Shown here: positions 11,911-24,173 of the stretch, piece after piece
How the letters are laid out: each line of letters begins with the position of its first letter
Position numbering within the stretch: position 1 is the first letter of the stretch
The notes under the pieces: model-generated
What the model was told of the DNA's origin: nothing
The model's database searches: none
What the model saw: the letters and a program-made list of their open reading frames with translations, nothing else
Made by a program: the position numbers and the translations under genes
Source of the DNA: Saxidomus purpurata
Lineage: Eukaryota > Mollusca > Bivalvia > Venerida > Veneridae
DNA length: 64,000 bases
Reading direction: 5' to 3'
Assembly (NCBI GenBank): GCA_022818135.1
Contig: JAFMSR010000003.1
Span: forward strand, 12,454,861-12,518,860

Positions 11911-13389
11911 AGGAGACAATTAAAAAATAAGCAACATTTGGTTAAGGTTCTCGGGCATTGCACTTCCTCTGTGTCCTCTTTTGCGAATCATTAATCCATC
12001 CTATATATATTAGGGTGAAAACAAGAATTTGAAATAAAAAGAGTTTCAATTATTTTTTTCTGTATTTATATCAGTTACTTTTGGTATTAAAATGTATAAT
12101 GATTATCTGGGATCTAGTATTTGTGTTAAATAGAACAGTCAATATCGTGAATACTTCAGATTTTCGTTAAAGCACAAGTAGTATGATGTGGTCAACACTT
12201 TACTACTTGCACATAATTATGTCCACAAAGCTTTATTTAATTCAGCTTTGATACATGCAGCTATAAATTCACGCTGACTATTGAAGAAGGAGAGATATCT
12301 CTATTCGTTTTTACAAGTACTACTTGCAAGTAACAGTTTCCTTGGAAGAAAAACGTAAGCCATATCCATTATTATTAATCCAGTGAAAAATAGAAAATAC
12401 GACACTTACTTTCATTGAACAGCTCTAAGTTTGCATTTTGGGTCTGTGATAATTACCCCCTGAGTAAAAAAATATTGAAAAGTGTTGAAGACAAGGCCGT
12501 GTAATACAAACTTTAACCAATATGTGATGCCAAAGCCAAGGTTTTATGAATGATCATGTTGTCATGCAAACAAATTTATAGTGCTAAAAATGTTGCAAAC
12601 TTTTAGAACTAATGACCAGTAAGTACATAGCATCTGGTTATCCAACTTGCCAAAGACACTAGTTCTACACTCACCCAGAATGAAAACTTTACACTTTTAT
12701 TATACAAATATTTAACACAATATTAAATCAATATATTTCACTCTGACTCTATAAATAAGACAAATAACAAAGGCGGTAATAGGCCTTAAAGTTAAAGTCA
12801 TTTATCATGCATGAAAGGGAGATAACTCATATACTGAAAACAGACTGGTTGTCAAGACAAAATAATATATTTGCTGTCAGTTGAGAGAAACTAATGGCAA
12901 GACTAGAAAACTCAACAATGTTTTATGAAAACACAATGCAAACTTCAAAGATTCAAGTTCTTAAATTACCTCCCTTTGAATTGAATAATAGGTGGATTTA
13001 TGACCTTATATCTGAAAGCTCCTGTGATGATTTTTTTTTTTTGATAAACTCCCTCCCCAACTGATGAAGTTTAATATTCTTACAAATGATTGAATTCCAC
13101 CTCCTGCATTGTAAGATATTTGTGTTTCTTTCTCATGCATAATAAATCCCATTATAAACCTGTAAAGTTTTCATGTCGGGTCAGTGTATATTAAAGCATT
13201 GTAGCCATTTAGCTATCTAAAACTGACTTCTATAAGACATGAAGTGAATAAACCCCAAGAATAAAGATAAATTAAACAGGTTTATCACAAAACACTGAAC
13301 ATGATTATTCAACTCATTGCAGATAATAATCTTATGACTTCAACAATGTACAACACATATTGTCTGATGAAACATTTGATTTACTTTGT
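11911..13389. other. AT-rich, no gene seen
   Basis: I see no coding signal, tandem array or terminal repeat in this stretch beyond short AT-rich simple sequence. A short GTTAAGGTTCTCGGGCATTG fragment near 11940 resembles the 7.2-kb units. Confidence 0.4.
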
Positions 13390-14450
13390 GTCATATGTAA
13401 ACGTTAGGGAACAAACCGTGAGGCAGATAAATACTGCCTGGAATGTGATGACCTTTACTGCTAAGCCTGTGTGAAAGTTCACGAGCATATTCCGTTACTA
13501 TATGGACATAAGATCCTCGATAAGGGGCAGTTAAAATCCACCCATAAAAAGGCTTCAGTACAACAGAGTTCCGACAAGAAGTTGCCTGCGGCACCAACAG
13601 AGAGATGTGGCAAGCACAACCATTACTATATTGACATATACTGTCAAAACCACGATGATGTTAGCTGCTCTACATGTTTGGCCGTAATAATCGCCGGTAT
13701 ATCGCTAACAATGACATATACCTGTAGCGCGTTTCAGAAAACATGACAATAGCAAAAAATATTATTTCTGCTTCTTTCAAGAACTTGCCGCAACACATTT
13801 AACATACCCGTATTTCTTCAAAACAATATAAACACACCTTTGCTGGAGGAAACACAACGTATCCTAGAGGGAGTTGCAGCGACCCTGACTGAACACCATT
13901 ACAACCTTCAACATCAAAAACAACAACTCTTGAAACGCTCAACAGAATCAAATAATTCAGAAAGGAACTCAACGACAGACTTGATCAACTTCAGCAGAAC
14001 TCTGTCAGCGAAATCGAAAGTATATATAAAGCCTTGATCGATGAAATTGAAAAGGCAACAAAAACGATTAAATAAAGCAAAACCAACATTAGATCAGCTC
14101 GAGATAAAGTAACATCTCCAAGCAACAATGTATCACAGGCCTTTGTCAATGTAAAGAAAGGGAACATGTCTGCTAACATGGCATCTAAATGTACAGAAGA
14201 CGTAAAAGTAAAGATCCCCAAATTAGTGGTTATGATAATGGGCAATACACTAGCAGCCAGCTAAAGGGAGACTGTGATTGTTATCTTACAGCTACATGAA
14301 GTCTGCTTATGTGTGGACACCACTCACAGAATATACTTCAGTTTGGACCTGATGGAGAGCTGATACAAGAGGATGTGAAATTTGATGAAAATAAGAATTA
14401 TCAGGCGGTATTTGTAATCAACAAATGTCCACAATGATTGTAGGTTCATT
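13390..14450 (+). pseudogene. Decayed intronless TRIM-like (tandem B-box plus coiled coil) copy
   Basis: Frame translation shows a first B-box with its Cys/His spacing (ADKYCLECDDLYC, then ACVKVHEHIPLLYGHKILDK) and a second (PTERCGKHNHYYIDIYCQNH, then DVSCSTCLAVI). This is the tandem B-box pattern of TRIM proteins. After a frame change near 13690-13700, a coiled coil follows around 13955-14070 (LDQLQQNSVSEIESIYKALI, DEIEKATKTIK). Breaks include TAG at 13405, TAA at 13462, further stops near 13800-13830 and TAA near 14069. No RING domain is visible. The last recognisable piece, near 14330-14400, reads LQFGPDGELIQEDVKFDENK. The lack of introns over about 1 kb fits a single-exon TRIM paralogue or a retrocopy. 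TRIM expansions are common in bivalves. Confidence 0.7.
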
Positions 14451-14928
14451 CCTAGATAACATAGTAGTTTATGATTTGGTTGAGTGCACATAGGAATAAT
14501 GTGTTTGCAAACAAAACACCGTATTACACAATATTTTCTACTGATTAGACAAAACTCCAGTGGGCAGCGTTAGGGAGCTAGACCATATTTTTGTATTGTT
14601 AGAGGTGTTTTCTTAACGGCCGTAAGTTTCTTAAAACAAAAGATAAAATTATTTAACTAGTTTTACATCATTTGAAATTTGATAAAACGCACAATTTATT
14701 CATTATATTCAACTTTATTTAAATTCAGAATGAAAAATCGCGAGCACGTAACTTATACTGTTTTTATCAAAGGTTACTGCGATAACATGCCGTTATGAAA
14801 AACCAGATGGCATTAAACACATTAATTCTTTTTTTAAAGATATTTCAATGTGAAAGTATGAGTATCAAGAGTATTTCAAAACTGTTGTTAATTTTGAAAA
14901 TCCTTTGAAAAGCAAAAAAGCTATAACA

Positions 14929-15870
14929 TGAACACCACCTGCGGGTGCCTGATGCTCGTCTGATTTTAACCTTTTACAGTTTATTTATTACCATTTTTAA
15001 GTAACAGTGTCCTTGACCTTGACCCCAGGAGCCCCCAAATACAATCCAATTAAAGATCTTCTTAAATACTTACTACAACAAAAGTAATAATAATATAAAA
15101 ATATAATTTATGTCAACTGTAACTAAAGATATTGAATGATAGTTGATATTGACCAAAGAAGCCCCAAAACAAAATCCAGTTAAAGTTTTTCATAAATACT
15201 TCCTATACACTAAGTTTGGTTGCATTATGTTCACTTTTACAAATTTATTGTGTGTGTGGAACTTTCTAAGTTAAGAAGGGGCAATAATCCAGTCAAAATA
15301 CATGACTGGGTTGTAATGCAACTTGTAAAACTCTTCCTTAATTCTATTGTTCATTTGATAGTAAAACGATATTCCAAAATTCAAAGTGATGGCTTTGATA
15401 GTTTGCATGTAAGTAACCTACACGCACAACTTAAAATATCAGACTAGCTAAAAATGTCAAATTCTTAAAATACTAAAACATTCGCGCCTCCCCCAAATGC
15501 ATGACTCAAAAACCATTTGATATGTTGAAGTACATTATCCATTTATTGTTTGTGAAAAATTTGAAATCAATCTAACAAAAAAAGGAGAAGCTATTTCCAA
15601 TTCCCCAATCGATTAAAATCCATCAAAATTCATGTTTTTACCCCCCCAAAAAAAACAAAAAAAAAAAACAAGTCACACTCAGCATCTTTAGCATACAATA
15701 TAAAAAAGGGTATTAGATAAACAAGTTTTCAAAGTTTCAAAGTGATAGCTTTAATAGTTTCCATGTAAGTGACCTTAACGCAAAACATAACCAACGCTGA
15801 CGACGACGACAACGACGACGACAGAGAAGAAGACAATAGCTCTTTATTTTTTTAAATCAGACGAGCTAAA
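14929..15870. mobile_element. Hairpin/inverted-repeat element copy G2
   Basis: The left end has CACCACCTGCGGGTGC and GCTCGTCTGATTTT (14954-14967), with AAATCAGACGAGC inverted at 15854-15866. The core matches G1 (CTTGACCTTGACCCCAGGAG; CTAAGTTTGGTTGCATTATG) and a GACGAC run precedes the right end. It gives the uninterrupted version of the site that copy D occupies in G1. Confidence 0.72.
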
Positions 15871-16239
15871 AATTTGGCATTGAAAGTTAAGAGACATTTA
15901 TTTCACACAGTAATCAAGCAACTCTACATGTTGGAAACGTAGGGTTTGCTTTATTAGAAAAGTTTGGAAGGAATCTAGAAATAAATCTATCTTATATTAT
16001 AGACTTTCTATACATTTGTGCAATTCCTAGACCAGATTTGATTGATTAAACCACAGGAGCTTGAAATCAATTTTATCTGTATATTAGTTGATACCTGAAA
16101 AAATTGGAGGAGACACACAACGTTATAATCAGAATATATATGTGAAGGATATATGTGCGTTTGGGACTAGGGATTTAAGAGTATGTTTCACAATTTCAAG
16201 TTCCTGTGGTTAAACACAGAAACGTCTTTATATTTAAAG
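15870..16239. repeat. Segmental duplication, copy 1, first part
   Basis: AACTCTACATGTTGGAAACG and GCTTTATTAGAAAAGTTTGG recur at about 30160 and (diverged) 39880. The similarity continues to AAGTTCCTGTGGTTAAACAC. This part stops at the 3.3-kb TIR element and resumes at 19569. Confidence 0.75.
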
Positions 16240-17269
16240 TAGCAACAATCACCTATTTTGAAAGACATAAAAAACCTTTCAAAATTATACAGTTTCTGAA
16301 AGCCCTTGTTATATGGAAAAAGAAAATATATACTTTAACTATGTAGACAACGTATGAAAATATTGTATGGTATTTGACATTTGTAAAGAACAGTAACTCT
16401 GTGAATACTATTTTTATTTTTATTAGAAATCTGATCTCACTTAGTTTTTCAGATATTTTAACTTGTGAAAAAGCAAGCATGTATTCTGTCAAATATGTTT
16501 GTACATGTGGTTTTCAATATTCCTTTTATCTTCTGAAGGTCTTTATTTGTCATTATATAAAAATTTTACTGTTATTTTTAACTAAACATGTAAACAAAAG
16601 ATCTGAAAGTACTTACTATAAATGCAGTAATTTCATTAATGAATGGTAAACTTGTCAATATTTCAAAAAAAAGTATGTTTAAAATTAAGAAAGGACTGTT
16701 TGACACTATCAAATTAATATTGTTAATATAGTAGATTTTATGAATATTTACATGAATCTTAGGCCATTATATTATATTATGCAAATGACAGTGCAGTAAA
16801 ATGCGGTTAAACTACATTTTCTAATATTGTATTGTTTATAAGATTACTATACTTGCTGCTTATTGAACTTCACCAATTATCTAGTACTGCATATAGTGCT
16901 TTTAAAAAGCCTCAAGTTGACACAAATGTAATGAGTAACTTCCCCTGTCAGAACTTACCCTGCCTTTGTTTACACCCACCTAGAATTTAAGATTTTAAAC
17001 AAAAATATATGTTTTAACCAAACATTGTTAAATAGAGGAATACTTTGTCTTTAAAATGATACCAATTTTACATAAGTATTTGATGTCTTTGAACTTTTTT
17101 TCATGAAATGAAGATTTTAAAACAAATTTTCATATGCTCTTGCATTCAGTTTGTGTTATATTTGCAGATACTCGAACTGTAATCATATAACTTTGAATAT
17201 ATTGAATAATTTGTATAAGAAAACCTTGCACTTTTTCACAGTAATGTGTAGAAAGTACTTAGTGTCAAC

Positions 17270-19507
17270 TTTCAAGTTTCAAGTTTATTCAGCATAATCA
17301 GCAAAACATTTGCCTTTGGCCATTTACAAAATACCATATCAACGTATGGCAAAGACAATACAAACAAGAGCTGTCTCTCACAAGTGACGAATGCCCCCGA
17401 AAGAGGTGCCTCACAGTCTGTGTCCTCTCCATGTGCTCAATAAATGTGCTATGTAATTTTAAAATCCTTCCATGCATGACAGAGTAACCATGCATACAGT
17501 ATTCCATTACTTTAAACACTAAGTGTGACCTTGACCTTTGAGGTAGGGACTTGGGTCTTGCACGCGACACATCCGATGATGTGCTAGACATTTGTGCCAA
17601 GTTATTTTAAAATCCTTCAAAGCATGATAAAGTTATAGTCCGGACACAAATGTATGCATATATTACAGGATTCATATACCTATAAACTGTAAGTGTGACC
17701 TTGACCTTTGTGGTAGGGATGTGGGTCTTGCACGCTACACGTCGTCTTGATGTGCTAGACATTTGTGCCAAATTATTTTAAAATCCTTCAATGCATGACA
17801 AAGTTACAGTCCGGACACGAATGTGTGCATATATGCATATATAGAGGAATCCATTACCTTCAAACTCTAAGTATGACCTTGACCTTTGAGCTAGGGACGT
17901 GGGTCTTGCACGCGACACGTTGTCTTGATGTGCTAGACAGTTGTGTTAAGTTATTTTAAAATCCTTCAATGCATGACAAAGTTACAGTCCGGACACGAAT
18001 GTGTGCATATATGCATATAGAGAGGAATCCATTACCTTCAAACTCAAAGAATGACCTTGACCTTTGAGCTAGGGACGTGGGTCTTGCACGCGACACGTTG
18101 TCTTGATGTGCTAGACATTTGTGTTAAGTTATTTTAAAATCCTTCAATGCATGACAAAGTTACAGTCCGGACACGAATGTGTGATATAGAGGATCCATTA
18201 CCTTTAAACTCTAAGTAGACCTTGACCTTTGAGCTAGGGACGTGGGTCTTGCACGCGACACGTCGTCTTGATGTGCTGGACATGGGGGGGCAAGTTATTT
18301 TAAACTCCTTCAATGCACGACAGAGTTACAGTCCGGACACGAATTTGTAAGTGGGGACGCACAGACGGACGGACAGACGGTCAGACGGACAGACGGTCAG
18401 ACGGACAGACGGACGGTGCGATTTTAATATGCCACCCTTCGGGGGCATAAACAGTCAAAGCATAAATATATACAAACATAAAAGATCAGAAGACTAAATA
18501 ATTAGTGGTTATCTAGAATAGTGTTACGCATATATAAAGCATCTCTAATATATTTTACAAGATTAAACATACATTTCCTATTTTTAGTTGACATTATACT
18601 ATTGAATTTATGAATAGACGGCTATGAACAACGGCCTAGGTACTTAGATCTTAAGTCTCTATAACGAGGACAGCATAATATAAAATGGTATTCAGATTCT
18701 ACAACATTTTGTGTACATAATTTACATATTCTATTCTCTCTTTCTATATTATTATACCTCCCCACCTCTATTTCAAGAGAATGGGAAGACAATCTTAAAT
18801 TTGTTAAACACTTTCTCAATTTATCGTTTTTAACATCACATAAATATTTTTCAAAGCAAAAATAAGTCTTATATTTACAATAACTTTCCAATTTCGGTTG
18901 TGTAGCAATAGTATTGCGCCATTCCTGTATAAATTGGTCTCTTATTCTAATTTTAATAGCATTATAATAATTAACAGACGTATCAAATTGTAATCTAATA
19001 TTTGTGTAACCAATATGGTCAATTATGGAATGCATTCTATGAGGCCATCCATGATTCACGTATGTTTTATATGTATTTTGTCGGCTATAAATGTTATGTA
19101 ATATTTGATGCCGAATAAAGTATTATTGTTGTTGATTTACAGTTCGACACAAATCATGATATACAAAATTAATAGGTAAATCTACATTTTTCATTATTTT
19201 TCAACCAGAATTTTACAGACCGTTGTTTACATAAAATAGACAATGGCAAACGCCCAAGTTCACCGTATACAGCATAATTTGATGTTTGTTTTTTCACAGC
19301 TAAGATATATTTACAAAAACGAATATGAAGTTTGTCAACGTCCTTATAATTGTACACACCCCACACCTCACAACCATATGTCAGAACTGGTACAATCATT
19401 GTATCAAAAAGAGACAGTTTTGTTTTAATATCAAGATTTACTCTATCTAATATTTGTAAAAGATTATTGTAAGCTCTAAGAGCTTGATCATGAAGTGCTT
19501 TAAGGGG
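17270..19507 (-). mobile_element. 5'-truncated non-LTR retrotransposon, interrupted by another element
   Basis: Reading the minus strand from about 19507, the frame opens with KALHDQALRAYNNLLQILD and continues into LTYGCEVWGVYNYKDVDKLH, the conserved 'YG.E.WG' segment after the reverse-transcriptase core. A later frame (18622-19059) carries NHGWPHRMHSIIDHIGYTNI and a C-terminal zinc knuckle, ICKLCTQNVVESEYHFILCC. Between them are a one-base frameshift near 19190 and a stop near 19130. The 3' untranslated part resumes at 17270-17361 after the element at 17362-18451 and ends in an AATAAACTTGAAACTTGA-type tail. The RT core and endonuclease are missing, so it is a dead 5' truncation. The clade is not assigned. 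Confidence 0.8.
17362..18451. mobile_element. Hairpin/inverted-repeat element (family J) with five ~175-bp units
   Basis: It begins ACAAGAGCTGTCTCTC and carries ATGCCCCCGAA (17391-17401), matched inverted by TTCGGGGGCAT (18438-18448), then ends ATAAA. The core has five units of about 168-179 bp, each with TGACCTTGACCTTTGA and GTCCGGACACGAATG, followed by a GACGGACA run (about 18363-18416). It interrupts the 3' part of the minus-strand non-LTR element, with A-rich bases at both junctions and no clear target duplication. Confidence 0.75.
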
Positions 19508-19568
19508 TTAGAATTTCAAGATAATTTTTAAATTATCTCCCTTGATTGACAGGTGCTTGATTGTTGCT

Positions 19569-20635
19569 ATTTAAAGACCAACGTTGTTTCGCCCCTAAAT
19601 AAGCGCAAAGGGCTTTGAAGCTATTTTTTGCAAGAATTACGTTCAAAATGAAGATTGCTTATTCCAAACTTATTTATCACCGTTTTGCGGACCAAATGCG
19701 TCAAACTTGGTCATATCTTAAAAGTAGGACACAGAGATGTAAAGATGGACCTCAAGTATTATACATTTGCGTAGACAAAAAGAATGATGTATCACCTGAC
19801 CCCATTGAAATACATGTAAGAGACCCCACACCACTAATCCAACTTTTTACACTTCCAACGAGATCTATTTACACTTCATATTTAATGTTTACTTTTTCGC
19901 AATAAATATTGATGTCAAATAAATAAATAGAAGTAAAGAAGTAATTAAATAAATGAATAACTCACAAGTATCCAGCCCAGAACAGCGTCAAGTGAATAAA
20001 AAAAGAACATGTACACGCTCAAATATATAAGCCGTATTGACGGTGATCAGGTGATATTTGCAAAATGTCTCCGTGCGTGAAAACGGCTCTCACTGCTTAA
20101 AGCGTACACGCTATTGTTGTCAATACAATAGAAACTAAATCGTACAGTAAATTTTCATTCATCAGAAAGGAAAGCACACACATTATATACTTTCTGTGTA
20201 CTAAATATACATGTACGAAAAAGGTAAAATCATTTTACATTTCCTTTGTGTAAGTGTAGTTTGAATAATCTTGTCAAGCGTGGTCAAATTATTCACTTCT
20301 AACTTTTATGAAAAATAACATTTTTGACACAAATGAAAAATGTTAAAGCTTGATGTAAAAGTAACATGCATGCTGTACCCGAATTAAAGCTATAATACTG
20401 CCCAAAATGACCAGAAAAAAGTACGGTCAAGAAAACATCTTAAAACATGAAAAATGTTTAGACAATTAAAAGAAAACATTGCGCATGATCAACCATTTCT
20501 TTCATTAGGGCATGCAAATATAAATTTGTCATTTCAAATTGATGGAAAATCATTTGGTGAAAAAAGATTTTGTCATTTTTCAACTATGGTCAATAGGAAT
20601 AAACTGTGTTATATATTTTTTCAAATAGTAGAGCT
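19569..20635. repeat. Segmental duplication, copy 1, second part
   Basis: Matches 30500-31725 over nearly its whole length, for example ATTCCAAACTTATTTATCAC, AGAGATGTAAAGATGGACC and CAAAATGACCAGAAAAAAGT, and matches 40690-41130 in its later half. Short open frames are not conserved between copies, which argues against coding function. Confidence 0.75.
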
Positions 20636-21612
20636 AACAAGAGATGTCTCATTACAGCCCACTCGACTATTCGAGGGCTTGTCAGTAACATGGGGTTTTG
20701 TCTAATGATAGGTATTATGTGCAAACATTAAAAAAGGTGGAACTTATTTCCGTTGGCACAAATACGGTAATAAAAGGTTATGGTACTTTCTTTAAATGTT
20801 TTCTTTCACTGTATCCAATTTGAATGAATTTTCTTTGACATTTAAAGAGTAAAGCTCTGGACAAGCAAATATAAGAGAGGAATAATTAAAAACATATGCA
20901 AAATAAAGATATGGTTCTTGTACACTGCACATGTTCTCATTATGCTCTATCATTGTATGATTGTAAGTCATTCCCTTTAATACTTTTGGAGTTTGCTCCG
21001 GACAAGAAAATCCATTAAATCGAAATAGTTAAAAAATAAGGCTATATAGAGTTGCACTGCACTTCCCCTTAAAGTCCTCTCTTATTGGATCTAATTTGAA
21101 CATTTTTTTAAAGATTTTTTAGAGTTAAGGTCCAGATAAGAAAATGTAACGAAGGGAGATAATTGAAAAATAAGTCAAAGTAAAGTTACGGTTTTTGCAC
21201 ATTGTACAGTCTTCCTCAAATTGTTTTTTATCACTGCATGAAGTTTTAAGTAATTCCTTTTAGTACTTATAGAAGGTAAAACTTATAAAAATAAATTGCA
21301 GAATAATTGTTTGGGGCGGGTAGGCTATGAGGTAGGTTGGAGGGGGTGGGAGAGAGGTAAAGGGGGTGCATCATGACCATGTTGTCATAAGCAATATAAT
21401 TTGAAAGTTTGATGAAGAATAATTAAGAAATGGCAGCATTATAGCCACATTTCGGTGATCTTGAAAACAATCTAAGTGCAAACAGGGGCATAACTCTTCA
21501 AATGTGACCTTGACCCAAATTGTGGCTGCATCACAACCTTGTTGTCATAAGCAAAGCAATTTCAAAGTTTGATGAAGACATATTGAGAAATGGCAAAGTA
21601 ATAGCTAAGTAC

Positions 21613-22596
21613 AACAAGAGAAGTCAGTAGGACAGCGTGCTCGACTTTTTTAGTGCTTGCCAATAAAACAAAACTTTGACAGTTAATAGCACACAAGACT
21701 TCAACTAGGAATTTATAAGTACAAATCAAGAAGAGTTATCTTCTTTTGCTTACAGATAGGTCTTACGATGGTACATAAGTACTCCAACTTTCAAAGTAAT
21801 ATCTCTATTGGTTAAGTTAACAAGTGGAAATTTTAACTGAGTTTCTAAGTCAAAAAGGGCCATAATTCAAATAAAATCCTTGACAGAATTACCTTCTCCT
21901 CCCCATGTTTGGGAATCATGATGGTAAACAAGTATTCCAACTTTCAAATTAATATCTCAAACAGTTCAGTCAAAAGTGGACTGGTACGAAAAACTTAACC
22001 AAGATTCTAAGTTGATAAAAGGCCTTAATTTTTAAAACAAATCCCTGACAAGTTACCTTCTCTTGCTACAGATGGGGGTAATGATGTGAAATAGCATTAA
22101 AAGTTTCAAAGCAATATCTCAAAGGGTTAAGGTAATAAGTGGATTTTACCCATATTCAATGTATTTTCTAAGTCAAAAGGGGCATAATTCTGTCAAAACC
22201 TTGACAGAGTTATGTCCTCTTGTCTGTTGATGAAGGTCGTGATGGTAAACAAGTACGGTTAGTTTCAAAGCAATACCTCCAGTGGTTTTGAAATAAAGTG
22301 AGGTGGTACGAAAAACTTAACCAAGCTCAATACACTTTCTAAGTCAAAAAAGGGCCATAATTCTGTCAAAAACCTTGACAGAGTTATGTACTCTTGTCTG
22401 TAGATGGAGGTTATGATGGTAAACAAGTATGGTAAGTTTCAAAGCCATACCTCTAATACTTTTGAAATAAAGTGGGGTGGTACGAAAAACTTAACCAAGG
22501 TGTGACGCCAACGCCGACGCCGACGCAGACGCCGACGCCGACGCCGACGCCGGGGCGAGTAGGATAGCTCCCCTTTTCATAGAAAAGTCGAGCTAA
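21613..22596. mobile_element. Hairpin/inverted-repeat element copy B
   Basis: Starts AACAAGAG. GCTCGACTTTT (21639-21649) is matched by AAAAGTCGAGC (22583-22593). Units of about 173 bp contain GGGCCATAATTCTGTCAAAA and ACCTTGACAGAGTTATG, then a (GACGCC)n run at about 22505-22552. It is inserted between GTAC and AAAAGGAGCAT of copy E. The uninterrupted sequence is present at 33154-33170. Confidence 0.75.
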
Positions 22597-22732
22597 AAAG
22601 GAGCATAACTATGCAAATATGGTTGACAGAGTTATGCGACTTGATGCAGTTGTCTATATTTCCATAACAAACAAGTATGCCAAGTTTGAAGTAAACATCT
22701 TTAATGGTAAAGAAGAGATAAGCATTTATAAA

Positions 22733-23047
22733 ACAAGAGGGCCATGATGACCCTATATCGCTCACATGAATACAAGTCCACTTGTCATAATTTAAACAAT
22801 CTTGGTAGAGGTCCACTAGACAATGCCATTTGCTAAATATTTAAGCTAAAGGCCGTGTGGTTTCAGAGAAGATTTTTAAAGTTGTTCCTTTTTAGTGGCC
22901 ATATCAACCAGAGTTCTGCATAGAAGGAATTCTTTGAACAACTTAATAGAGCTTCATTCAGGGAACATTGGCCAAGTGGTCGTTTGAAGGAAATGGTGGA
23001 CGGACGGATCCTAAAAGCTCACTCTGGCACTTTGTGCCAGGTGAGCT
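22733..23047. mobile_element. Short hairpin/inverted-repeat element copy F1
   Basis: The left end has CAAGAGGGCCATGATGACCC (an imperfect hairpin) followed by GCTCAC. The right end has CAGGTGAGCTAAAA, so GCTCAC/GTGAGC form the inverted repeat. The core contains the TCTGAAACCAC-type segment seen at 2.7-4.2 kb and GGACGGACGGA near the right end. It sits in an A-run of copy E; the empty counterpart is at about 33289-33310. Confidence 0.7.
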
Positions 23048-23125
23048 AAAAAGCTTAAACCAACGCAGACGCAGACGGACGCTGGGGCGAATGCAATAGC
23101 CAAATTCTTCGAACAGTCGAGCTAA

Positions 23126-23579
23126 AAATAATCAAAAGTTCAAATGAACAATCTTCTTTCATGTGTGTTATACTCGAATCAGAGGAGTTGACATTGCTCC
23201 ACAGACAGACAGACAGACAGATATTCAGACAACGGACAGGACAATAATTACACGTTAAATAAATAATAAAGAAAGAACTCACAAGTATCTAGCTCAGAAC
23301 AGCATCAAGTGAATAAAAAGAACATGTACACGCTAAATGGGCGAGATTATTGTGAAAACTATGCATGGTGTTATTTTCTCAATTTTTCTGCGCGTGAAAA
23401 CGGCGTACACGTCCAAATTGGCGAGATTATCGTGAAATCTTTGCAAGGTGATATTTCTTCAATATTCACGTGCGTAAAAACGGTTCTTACCAGTAATAGT
23501 ATAGGGGCAACAATATGGTTATACATGAGAGAAATTGAGTCATTAAAGAGTTAAATATCGTTCTTTATTCCAAATTGAA
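23126..23579. repeat. Segmental duplication, copy 1, third part
   Basis: Matches 36930-37385. It contains two sub-repeats with GAACATGTACACGC, GCGAGATTAT(T/C)GTGAAA and GTGCGTAAAAACGGTTCTTA, and a short ACAGACAGACAG run. Confidence 0.75.
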
Positions 23580-24173
23580 ACAAGAGCTGTCACATGACAG
23601 CACGCTCGACTATTCGAAAGCTTGTTGGTAAAATGGGGTTTTTGTCTAAGAACAGGAGTATTGTGTAATTGTCTATAAGAATTAAGGTCAAAGATATGAA
23701 ACTTGTTCAAAGACCTTTGTAAATGTACATTGCATTCAAAGCCTTACTCTGGATTCTGCAAGCCAACTGGTGGGAGGATGGGGGGGATAATTTCAAAGAA
23801 ATACATGACCTTGTATATTTGATCATGAATAATTTTGTAATTTTTCAAAATTGATATGTATAGAATTAAAAAAGCATGACCGCTTCATGCGCATAATTAT
23901 TCTCTGACATTTCAAAAAGAAAGCCATTTTGAGTATTTCCATTTTAGTCTGGAAAAACTGTGACAAAATTCTAAGTTAAAAAGGGCATAAATATGTCAAA
24001 AATCAAAAACATTGGTGAAGATGTTGACAGTAAATACGTTCGATAGTATTCTATCTTTAACAAAAAATTCAAAGTTAAAAAGGGACACAAATCTATCAAA
24101 AATCAAAACAGAGTTATAGAGATTGTTTCCTCAGGTGTAGATGTTGATGGTTGACACATACTTTGAGTTTCAA

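Larger units (their letters stand above)
16240..19568. mobile_element. 3.3-kb TIR element with 8-bp target duplication (hAT-like, non-autonomous)
   Basis: The left end TAGCAACAATCA (16240-16251) is matched inverted by TGATTGTTGCT (19558-19568). Both are flanked by ATTTAAAG (16232-16239 and 19569-19576), an 8-bp direct repeat. The paralogous segment at about 30490-30510 runs from the left flank to the right flank with no insert, as a diverged empty site. Eight-bp duplications are typical of hAT elements. No transposase frame is visible; the interior is AT-rich sequence plus the interrupted non-LTR relic. Superfamily placement is inference. Confidence 0.7.
20636..23125. mobile_element. Hairpin/inverted-repeat element copy E, host to copies B and F1
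   Basis: The left end (AACAAGAGATGTCTC..., ACTCGACTATTCGA at 20661-20674) pairs with TTCGAACAGTCGAGC (23108-23122). Internal units resemble TAGAGTTATGGTTCTTG-type sequence followed by GGGGCATAACTCTTCAAATG. Two later elements lie inside it (21613-22596 and 22733-23047). An orthologous insertion (31727-36928) occupies the same place in the duplicated segment, so E predates the duplication. Confidence 0.65.

Noticed and set aside
19615..19905. 96-codon open frame shared by the segmental duplicates
   Set aside because: The matching region at 30570-30780 has indels that break the frame (compare around 30670), so it is not under coding constraint.
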